Translations under genes and position numbers: made by a program | Shown here: piece by piece, positions 1 to 5,969 of the stretch | How the letters are laid out: every line of letters begins with the position of its first letter | Position numbering within the stretch: the first letter of the stretch is position 1 | Notes under the pieces: generated by a model | Database searches by the model: none | Told to the model about the DNA's origin: nothing | The model's input: only the letters and a program-made list of their open reading frames with translations | Source: a virus | Length of the DNA stretch: 42,312 nucleotides | Strand: one strand, 5' to 3' | IMG/VR virus record: IMGVR_UViG_3300030616_000046 | Span: 1 to 42,312 of that record

Positions 1-403
1 CGTCCTCGTCATTGATTGTGGCCTTCATCGCGGTCGCGAAGTGCTTCTGAAGATCGACGTGCATAGAGTCTGCGTCATCGTCGGGCGGGGCGTAGTAGCG
101 TGCGTGCATCTCGAGCGCGTTCGCGGGCACACCGCCCTTCCTCGCGACGGTCAGGACCAACGTCGCGTCATCTTCCTCGAACGGGATGCCGCTGTCCTTG
201 TCGCACGCAAGGTAGATGGTGTCGGCCGTCAGCGTGTAGACATCGTTCTCTTCGTCGTAGTTCGGTGCGCCCGGTGACCACTTCGGCCCCGACAAGAGTT
301 CGGCGGGATCGTCCACCGTCAATACGGTCCCGTCCCGCTCGGCGTCACCGGCGTACGTCCAGTCGTCGTCGTTGAACCGCAGCACCCGCGTGTCAATCGC
401 CAC
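1..403 (-). CDS. Neck/tail protein, N-terminal part (runs off the left edge)
   Basis: The reading frame starts with GTG directly after the TAG stop of the gpG-like gene and is open to base 1. It encodes 134 complete codons, rich in Asp and Tyr, with no catalytic motif that I recognise. One base is left over at the edge. Joined to the two spare bases at the right edge, this restores the frame of the gene at 41291-42312 and gives one 474-residue protein. The residues across the join (INDED-G-VLDTWYTVTIRAAG) read like a continuous concanavalin/LamG-like strand pattern. By position, between the neck gene and the tail tube, a neck or tail-terminator role is inferred. The start has only a G-rich upstream stretch as ribosome site, so a later GTG at 385 is possible. 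Confidence 0.75.
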   Translation of the reverse strand, partial: MAIDTRVLRFNDDDWTYAGDAERDGTVLTVDDPAELLSGPKWSPGAPNYDEENDVYTLTADTIYLACDKDSGIPFEEDDATLVLTVARKGGVPANALEMHARYYAPPDDDADSMHVDLQKHFATAMKATINDED

Positions 404-925
404 CTACAGATGCCCCCCCATCCTGCGCCGCAACTGGCTTTTCAGCGCCCTGAACATCTCCTGCCGCATGTGGTAGTTGAACTTCTCCGGCAGCATCTTC
501 CGCGCTGCGATCGTGACATTGTGCGCCCGCCCTGCGCCGCGCACCCCGAAGAAGTGGTACACCGCCTTGATGTCGCTGAAGCCAACAGCGACAGCCGGGG
601 GGACCAGCGACTTCTCGCGGCCCCGCGACCGCCACAGGATACCCGTATCGCGCAGAATGCCCTTCCGCGTGTTCCTGCGTTTCTTGCCTTTGCGGCGCCC
701 GGACTTCGTTGACTCTGCGAGCTTCTTCCAAGGCTTCCCGCTCGGGTCGCGCTCGTTGATGAAACACCACTTGATCTCCCGTTCGACGATAGCAGCCGCG
801 ACGGTCAAGAACGGCTCAGGTCGCGCAGCGTTGATTCCCAACTGCCGCATGTAGAACCTGTATCGCGCGAACGACGCCTTGTCCACGTAGAATGACGCCA
901 GCTTGCCGCCCGTCGGTGCCGCCAC
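404..925 (-). CDS. gpG-like phage virion morphogenesis / tail completion protein
   Basis: This 173-residue protein carries the family pattern of Mu gpG-like virion morphogenesis proteins: an ERDPSGKPWKKL segment, a following Arg/Lys-rich linker, and ILRDTGILWRS. In the family this is a neck protein that completes the connector before tail joining. I chose GTG at 925 because AGGAG lies seven bases upstream, immediately after the TAG stop of the preceding gene. The longer frame to 964 would need TTG and would overlap that gene. The order connector, gpG-like, tail protein matches Mu-type head-to-tail gene order. Assignment rests on motif and position. Confidence 0.8.
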   Translation of the reverse strand: MAAPTGGKLASFYVDKASFARYRFYMRQLGINAARPEPFLTVAAAIVEREIKWCFINERDPSGKPWKKLAESTKSGRRKGKKRRNTRKGILRDTGILWRSRGREKSLVPPAVAVGFSDIKAVYHFFGVRGAGRAHNVTIAARKMLPEKFNYHMRQEMFRALKSQLRRRMGGHL

Positions 926-935
926 GGCTTCGCTC

Positions 936-1643
936 CTAGTCGTCGCCCGAGGTACGGTCGTCAATGATGTCGTTCTGCAGGCTGCTCGGGAACCGCCAGT
1001 TCTTCGGGTGGTCGACGTCCATCGGTATCGGCAGGCCGATGTGGCGCGACTTGCACGGATTCCGATACGACGCGCCCCACACGTTGCCCTTGCCGCTGCC
1101 CCACCGCTTCAGGTCCGCGATGGTCGCCTCCCACTCGTCTTGCATGTGCTCGGTCAGGTTGTACTTTATCACCTCTTCGAGCGTCAGGCACTTCGCGATG
1201 GTCAGCGCCGCCGCGTGGATCATCTGCGGCGGGCCGAACACCCGAATGGTGCGCCCTGCGGAGGTCTCGTGCTCGCTCACCACCGCGAGTTCATCATCCT
1301 CCGCGATGTCGCCGGGCGTTGCCAGCGTCACCGTCGCGCCAGATACCGCGCTGGCGGTTGTCACCCCCCCGACAGCGAGGACCGTCGATGTGTTGTCGTA
1401 CCAGACAACCGTATCGCCTGCGGAGATGTAGCCCACGTCCACCGCTGCAACCGTTACGTCGGAGCCGTCGACGGCGGTAACGCGCACCCACGGATTGAGC
1501 GGCGTCTTGATTGCGGGTTCCAACATCCCGTCCACCCGCGCCATCGCACGTTCGCGGATGTCAGCGAATGCCGCATAGTCGTTCTTGTCCTTGAGCTGCG
1601 GGTGCGCACGCAGGAGCATTCCGTGCGTACAGTACGCGGGCAT
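936..1643 (-). CDS. gp36-like head-tail connector with an inserted beta domain
   Basis: A 235-residue protein starting MPAYCTHGMLL, with GGGAG placed before the ATG. The first 55 or so residues and the last 95 are helical and Arg/Glu-rich, as in the Mu gp36 (DUF1320-like) or gp6-like connectors that dock on the portal. Between them, roughly residues 55-140, lies a Val/Thr/Gly/Ala-rich, low-charge, beta-strand stretch (for example SGATVTLATP) that is unusual for this small family and looks like an inserted immunoglobulin-like or beta-sandwich domain. The neighbours are a small post-capsid protein and the gpG-like protein, which supports a neck role. The family call is by architecture and position, not by a diagnostic motif. 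Confidence 0.6.
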   Translation of the reverse strand: MPAYCTHGMLLRAHPQLKDKNDYAAFADIRERAMARVDGMLEPAIKTPLNPWVRVTAVDGSDVTVAAVDVGYISAGDTVVWYDNTSTVLAVGGVTTASAVSGATVTLATPGDIAEDDELAVVSEHETSAGRTIRVFGPPQMIHAAALTIAKCLTLEEVIKYNLTEHMQDEWEATIADLKRWGSGKGNVWGASYRNPCKSRHIGLPIPMDVDHPKNWRFPSSLQNDIIDDRTSGDD

Positions 1644-1654
1644 GGCTAGTCTCC

Positions 1655-1999
1655 CTACAGGTCGCCGGGTCCCTTGATCGTGTTGACGATCGGCGTGCCG
1701 TCCGCGCCGTACCTGATCTCGGTACCGTCGGGCATGTCCTCCACGTCCTTGATCGCTGTGCTCGCTGGCTCGCCTTCCGGGTGCATCGCGTTCCACAGTC
1801 GCGGCCAGTGCACGCGGAACAGCCGTTCACCCACGAGTTCACCCGCCGCGAGCCACTTCCGTATCTGCTCCGGCGGTACCTCGTCGGGCACTTCGACGCC
1901 GCCGGGATACGCCACGGCGTTGTAGTACAGCGGGCCTCGGTCCGGGTTGACGAACACGCGTGGCCGTGGCCGGTCCTGCCGCTTCTTCCGCTTGGTCAC
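1655..1999 (-). CDS. Small protein downstream of the capsid gene, unknown role
   Basis: A 114-residue protein with a very basic N-terminus (MTKRKKRQDRPRPRVFV) followed by a Pro-rich, mixed-charge body. It starts with GTG behind a full AAGGAGG site. Short proteins with a basic tip often sit between the major capsid protein and the head-tail connector in siphoviruses and Mu-like phages, but I do not recognise a family. It ends twelve bases before the connector ATG, so the two are probably co-translated. A structural or assembly role is inferred from position only. Confidence 0.65.
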   Translation of the reverse strand: MTKRKKRQDRPRPRVFVNPDRGPLYYNAVAYPGGVEVPDEVPPEQIRKWLAAGELVGERLFRVHWPRLWNAMHPEGEPASTAIKDVEDMPDGTEIRYGADGTPIVNTIKGPGDL

Positions 2000-2022
2000 G
2001 TGCGATTCCTCCTTCGTGCGGA

Positions 2023-2090
2023 CACGGGCGGCGCTGTGGGGTCAGGCGGTTCGGCTGGAGGGGTCACGCCGGATGGAGACGCCGCCCGTG
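2023..2090 (-). other. Long-range hairpin after the capsid gene
   Basis: CACGGGCGGCG at 2023-2033 and its exact complement at 2080-2090 form an 11-bp stem with a 46-base loop. It fills the only gap (2000-2107) between the capsid gene and the next gene. No U-tract follows on the minus strand, so it is not a classical terminator. It may retard polymerase or protect the capsid mRNA end. Confidence 0.5.
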
Positions 2091-2107
2091 CCGGTTTCGT
2101 GTGATGC

Positions 2108-3046
2108 CTACACCACGTTCTGAATCCTGCCCACGGCGTAGGCGTGGACGACCTTGAGCACCTGATGGTACGCCGTCTGGACGTAGAACGATCCTTCGAT
2201 GCCGAGCTCCGGCGCTTCGAGGCGCCTCGTGAACTCGGGCACGAGCTGGAACCGATACATCGCAGACGGCTCATCGATCGCGGGCGTCGTCGCCACGTAC
2301 AGGAGGTAAACGTGGTCTCCCCACACAGTGCTCTTGCTGCTCACCGTGGCGGGAACGTGCGTGGTGACGGTCTGCTCCCCGAGCTTCATCTGCATCGGGG
2401 TCAGCACCCGCATACCGAGGATGTTGGGCGGCAGCGTATCGAAGTCCGCGACGTTCTCGCGGTTGTAGTAGATACGCTTCTGCACTTCCTCGCACGCGAT
2501 CATGGCTTCCGCGCACTGCATCGGAATGATCGCGAGGTTCGGGTTGACGCCGCAGGCGTTACGGACGTCCTGCTTCATCGCGAGCAGGTCTGCCAGCGGC
2601 GTGCCGCTCGCTGCTGTGGCCCACGCGTTGCTCTTGTCGCCGCTGTCCACGCTGGTCGTCCCGACCGTAGCATCGAGAAGAGCCGCGAACCTGACCTCGC
2701 GTGCGATTCTGAGCGCACGTGCGATCTTCTCGGTCTTGCGGACCTCCTGCTGCACCGCCGGGTCCTCGATGCGGACGTTCAGGTTACTGATGGGCGACTT
2801 CAGTCCATGTCCCTTGGACTCGTAGGTCGCCGTCGTCGCCCGCATCTTCAGGATGTTGGCCTCTTCCTCTTCCCCGAAGTCGTCGGCCCACGTGTACAGC
2901 TCTTCCTCGCCGAACACGTAGTACTTGCCCTCCTTCTTCGTGATGGGCACTGCGGGGATCGCGTCGTCCAGCACGCAGCCGTCGAACGTGTAGTTCTGGG
3001 TGATCGTGGTCAGGACGTCGCTCTGTGCGATTTCCTTTCCGCGCAT
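2108..3046 (-). CDS. Major capsid protein
   Basis: A 312-residue protein that forms the head shell, presumably of HK97 fold. The N-terminal part carries an acidic stretch (FGEEEEANILK) and the family-typical 'SPISNLNVRIEDP' loop region. A helix containing EKIARALRIAREVRFAALLDA corresponds to the long spine-type helix, and the C-terminal half shows alternating beta segments ending in VHAYAVGRIQNVV. Length, the position after protease/scaffold and decoration genes, and the AAGGGG site before the ATG all fit. It has its own hairpins upstream and downstream, which would suit a highly expressed transcript. Coat proteins of this Mu-like/environmental type diverge strongly, so the exact family is not certain. 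Confidence 0.88.
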   Translation of the reverse strand: MRGKEIAQSDVLTTITQNYTFDGCVLDDAIPAVPITKKEGKYYVFGEEELYTWADDFGEEEEANILKMRATTATYESKGHGLKSPISNLNVRIEDPAVQQEVRKTEKIARALRIAREVRFAALLDATVGTTSVDSGDKSNAWATAASGTPLADLLAMKQDVRNACGVNPNLAIIPMQCAEAMIACEEVQKRIYYNRENVADFDTLPPNILGMRVLTPMQMKLGEQTVTTHVPATVSSKSTVWGDHVYLLYVATTPAIDEPSAMYRFQLVPEFTRRLEAPELGIEGSFYVQTAYHQVLKVVHAYAVGRIQNVV

Positions 3047-3112
3047 GAGAGTACCCCTTTCGGTGTGTCTCGCGGTTGCACCGCACGTCAGCGCGGCGGG
3101 GCACCTCGGCGT

Positions 3113-3127
3113 CCGTGTGTCACACGG
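3113..3127 (-). other. Short hairpin upstream of the capsid gene
   Basis: CCGTGT and ACACGG are separated by three bases and form a 6-bp stem. It lies in the 132-base gap between the decoration and capsid genes. A gene-specific role is not shown by the sequence. Confidence 0.35.
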
Positions 3128-3141
3128 TAGAGCACGACTGC

Positions 3142-3178
3142 GCCGCGCTCCTGCCGGGCGTCAGCCCATGCGAGCGGC
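3142..3178 (-). terminator. GC-rich hairpin directly after the decoration gene
   Basis: On the minus strand, GCCGCTC right behind the TAG stop pairs with GAGCGCGGC (one bulged C), and GGGC-TGAC-GCCC forms an inner stem. No U-run follows. It could be a partial terminator, a pause site or an mRNA stabiliser in front of the capsid gene. Confidence 0.4.
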
Positions 3179-3640
3179 CTAGCTCGATGTGGTGAAGTAG
3201 GGCACGTTCAGGTTGAGCCAGATGTGCCCGTAGTTCCCGTCCGCGTCGGGATCGTCCATGATGATCCCGTGCGTCACGTACTTCTCATTCGCCGCAGCCG
3301 GGCAGACCTTGAGCCTGCCGTCGCTCCCTTCGAGCACCGCCCAATCGCCGTAGCCGCTTGAGCAGTCCGCGCCAGCGATGAACGGTGTGATGCCGTGCTG
3401 CTGAACTGCGACGGTGATGACGTGCCCGCTCACGCAGTCGTCGTGGTCCACGAAGTCCTGCGCGAACCCGAGCAGCCTCCCGGTGTCGGCGGTAGTGACG
3501 TTCGTGATCTCACCTGCCGTGCTGTGCGCCGTCACCGCCTGATAGAGCACGATGTCTGCGACCAGCGATTCCATCGGCCGCAGGTTCACGCACTCCGCGT
3601 ACTTGTGGCTCGGGATGTGGTCTGTGGTCGTCGTCGCCAT
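3179..3640 (-). CDS. Head decoration / capsid cement protein
   Basis: A 153-residue, Thr/Ala/Gly/Asp-rich, almost wholly beta protein. The pattern of an initial VADIVLYQAVT strand, a 'GFAQDFVDHDDCVSGHVITVAV' type middle and a C-terminal 'GHIWLNLNVPY' strand resembles DUF2190-like or gpD-like cement proteins that bind the outer capsid. It sits between the protease/scaffold gene and the major capsid gene, the standard place for a decoration protein. The ATG is preceded by GAGGGG. The assignment depends on gene order and composition. Confidence 0.65.
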   Translation of the reverse strand: MATTTTDHIPSHKYAECVNLRPMESLVADIVLYQAVTAHSTAGEITNVTTADTGRLLGFAQDFVDHDDCVSGHVITVAVQQHGITPFIAGADCSSGYGDWAVLEGSDGRLKVCPAAANEKYVTHGIIMDDPDADGNYGHIWLNLNVPYFTTSS

Positions 3641-3672
3641 GTGTCACCCCTCGTCTCGTGTTGTCGTGTTGC

Positions 3673-4296
3673 CTACTCGTCGCCCTCGTCGTCCACCTTC
3701 CCGGCGGCGATATCCATCACGGCATCGCGGTACGCCTTGCCGGGATCGAGCGGATGCCCGCCGGACGCCGCCAGCTCCATGCGCTTCCGCGCGAGCGCCT
3801 TCGCACGCTTGTGGAGGCCGCTGTCCGTCTCGTCGTCCTCCGGCGTACCGCCGAGCCCTTCGTCTTCGGACCCCGCACCGGACAGTCCGAGCTTGACGGG
3901 CGGCTTCAGGTTGAGCCCGCCGAGCAGTGCCGACAGCTCCGCGAGCACACCGCGCTTGATCTTCTTCGCGTCGTCGCCTTCGCCCTCGGTGAACTCGAAC
4001 GGTGGCGTGGCCGCGCCGACGCGGGACAGGCACTTCTTCCAGCGCGGGAGGTCCTTCGGCGGGATGAACTCTGCGAGCTGCGCGACGACGGCCTCGGTCT
4101 CGGTCTTGGCGGCCGCCTCCGTCGCCTCTGCGGCCGTCTGCGCCGCCGTCTCGGCCCGCTTCTCAGCGTCCTTCGCCTGAGCCTCGGCGTCCTCTGCCCG
4201 CCTCTCTGCCGCGTCAGCCGCCTCGGCCCTATCCAGACGCTCCTTCAGCTCGTCCTCGCTCTCGAGTCCGTACTTCTTCAGCTCAACCGTTCCCAT
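3673..4296 (-). CDS. Nested scaffold protein from an internal start
   Basis: Inside the protease gene, Met342 (ATG at 4296-4294) is preceded by AGGGAGG with a seven-base spacer, better than many true starts here. Translation from it gives a 207-residue protein containing only the coiled coil and C-terminal tail, beginning MGTVELKKYGLE. Mu genes I/Z and lambda C/Nu3 use the same arrangement, in which the scaffold is made in excess from an in-frame start within the protease gene. The ribosome site is seen; use of the start is inferred. Confidence 0.6.
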   Translation of the reverse strand: MGTVELKKYGLESEDELKERLDRAEAADAAERRAEDAEAQAKDAEKRAETAAQTAAEATEAAAKTETEAVVAQLAEFIPPKDLPRWKKCLSRVGAATPPFEFTEGEGDDAKKIKRGVLAELSALLGGLNLKPPVKLGLSGAGSEDEGLGGTPEDDETDSGLHKRAKALARKRMELAASGGHPLDPGKAYRDAVMDIAAGKVDDEGDE

Positions 4297-5319
4297 CGGT
4301 GTGCCTCCCTGCTCGTTGGGCGGCAGCGCCGCCTCGTACTGCGGACGCTCGAACAGCACCCGCGCCGTAACGCCTTGCACGTTCACAAGGTCATGGACAC
4401 TCACCGCCTCCGGCCGCTCCGGGGCGCTCTGGTAGTAGTACTGCAACGACTCCAGCTTGTCGAGCCCGCTGACCGCCGGTCGCCGGATGCCGAGAATCGC
4501 AACGTGATCGAGCACGAGCTGGAAGGTGCGGTCGTCCACCCGCACGTCGCCCCATAGGCCGCAGGACACGTCGTTGTAGTGCCCGAGCTGCATCATCTGG
4601 CCGAGGAACGCTGGCATCCGGTTGATGTCGCCATACACGTCCTTGCCGCCGTTCTCGGTGTGCGGTTGCCCCACGCGCCCCATCGACGGCAACGACATGC
4701 TCTTCAGGGTGTTCTCGTCGTCGTGGTCACCGAGCTTCACGCCGGGCAGGAACCCACGCGGCGCAAGCACCTCGTACGCGGGCGGGATGTCGGCCATCGC
4801 CTCGACGGTCGCAAGGAGCTTGTTCATGTGGCAGTCGATCCACACGCCCTCGCGGAGCAGGTGTACATCCTTCACGTCGACTACGCGCAGCGGCTCCGCG
4901 ACCTCGTGTATCGTGCCGACCAGTGTATCCCATGCGCCGTCGTCGTCGGGCTCTGCAAGCTCCCCGATCCCGAGACGCCGCGCGAGCCCCTTGAGCTTCG
5001 AGACGACCGCCGCTGGCGGCGCCGGTGACATCTGCGGGAGGCGTTGGAGCGCGGCACGCACGCCGTTGATGTTCAGCGAGCCGCGCCGCTCGTACATCCC
5101 CGTGTCCGCGTTGATCGCACCCCCGCCTTCGTACACCGGGAGGTGCCACGTACCCTTCTTGTCCTTGTCCTCGATCCACAGGAAGCACGCGGCGGGCAGC
5201 TTCGCCCGCTCGTCCATGACGCTTGACCATGCACGCGTGCTGGCCGCCGCGAGGCTCCACGCCTTCGGATCGTTGCCAGCCGCGCCCTGCCCTACTACCA
5301 GCACAACGTCACCCTTCAT
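3673..5319 (-). CDS. Capsid maturation protease fused to scaffold (Mu gpI-like)
   Basis: A 548-residue protein. The start at 5319 is chosen for GGAGG six bases upstream; the longer frame to 5412 has an implausible Arg-rich extension. Residues 1-130 hold an N-terminal part with 'WIEDKDKKGTWHLPVYE'. Residues 190-290 have the layout of phage capsid proteases: LGDHD (His199), a GRVGQ loop, 'DINRMPAF', DVSCGLW (Ser252) and 'VAILGIRRPAVSGL'. His199 and Ser252 are the likely catalytic pair. Residues 355-416 form an Ala/Glu/Arg heptad coiled coil, followed by a Lys/Asp tail, as expected for a scaffold. It should process itself and other head proteins during prohead maturation. A second start within the gene would yield scaffold alone. 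Confidence 0.75.
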   Translation of the reverse strand: MKGDVVLVVGQGAAGNDPKAWSLAAASTRAWSSVMDERAKLPAACFLWIEDKDKKGTWHLPVYEGGGAINADTGMYERRGSLNINGVRAALQRLPQMSPAPPAAVVSKLKGLARRLGIGELAEPDDDGAWDTLVGTIHEVAEPLRVVDVKDVHLLREGVWIDCHMNKLLATVEAMADIPPAYEVLAPRGFLPGVKLGDHDDENTLKSMSLPSMGRVGQPHTENGGKDVYGDINRMPAFLGQMMQLGHYNDVSCGLWGDVRVDDRTFQLVLDHVAILGIRRPAVSGLDKLESLQYYYQSAPERPEAVSVHDLVNVQGVTARVLFERPQYEAALPPNEQGGTPMGTVELKKYGLESEDELKERLDRAEAADAAERRAEDAEAQAKDAEKRAETAAQTAAEATEAAAKTETEAVVAQLAEFIPPKDLPRWKKCLSRVGAATPPFEFTEGEGDDAKKIKRGVLAELSALLGGLNLKPPVKLGLSGAGSEDEGLGGTPEDDETDSGLHKRAKALARKRMELAASGGHPLDPGKAYRDAVMDIAAGKVDDEGDE

Positions 5320-5953
5320 GCCCGGCCTCCGTCTCTGATTCTCGATGCGGTTGGGCGAGCAGCGCCGTCGTCGCCGACTCGTTATCGCGTTCACGTATTG
5401 CCCGCTGGCCACGGAGGTATCTGGATCGCGCCGTGGTCAAGTCGAAGCTGTGCGCGTGGGATGCTTCGGTGACTTCGGTGAGCCCGCCCAACCTGCGTAG
5501 CGCATTGATCACGTCGAGACGCGTGCACGTCGCGGGACAGAGCTGGCGGGTGATACAGGATGCGACGTCCGGCGGGTCGCTCGCGACGGACAGAGCCAGA
5601 TAGGCGAGCGTCGGGCGCCCTTGCCCCCTGTACTCGGCTGCATCAAGGAACGGTGCGAGTTGAGCCGGGTGCGTAACCGGCATGGTAGCCACCCTCTGCC
5701 TCAGGCAGCACAGACACCCGTGGAATCGCGGACTGACGACAACGCCGCTGTCCGCGTCGCGGACCGCCGGGAAGTACACCACCCGCTTGACGTAGCTCTC
5801 GCAGATGTCGCACCACCGCCACGGCCGCTCGGGTGCCGCATCGTGGGACGGCAGCCGTTGTGACAGGATGCGGCCGATCGCCCGGTCCCACGTGCGGATC
5901 AGTCGTTGCTTCTCTCTACCTTTACTCGGTTTATACGCACCCATGTCAAGCAC
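5309..5953 (-). CDS. Zinc-ribbon-like protein between portal and protease
   Basis: A 214-residue protein overlapping the protease start by eleven bases. Two cysteine pairs, WCDICESY and GCLCCLRQR, lie about 32 residues apart near residues 47-82, the spacing of a treble-clef or zinc-ribbon domain. The C-terminal half is helical and Arg-rich. No enzyme motif is visible. The start is either GTG at 5953 (GGAG a few bases upstream) or ATG at 5944. Inserted between portal and protease in a head operon, it could be an accessory head or DNA-binding protein, but its function is unknown. Confidence 0.6.
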   Translation of the reverse strand: MLDMGAYKPSKGREKQRLIRTWDRAIGRILSQRLPSHDAAPERPWRWCDICESYVKRVVYFPAVRDADSGVVVSPRFHGCLCCLRQRVATMPVTHPAQLAPFLDAAEYRGQGRPTLAYLALSVASDPPDVASCITRQLCPATCTRLDVINALRRLGGLTEVTEASHAHSFDLTTARSRYLRGQRAIRERDNESATTALLAQPHRESETEAGHEG

Positions 5954-5969
5954 ATTCTCCGTACCCGCG

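Noticed and set aside
5893-5953. TTGACA and TATAAA near the start of the zinc-ribbon protein gene
   Set aside because: Only eight bases separate them, so they cannot act as a -35/-10 pair; both lie in coding sequence.
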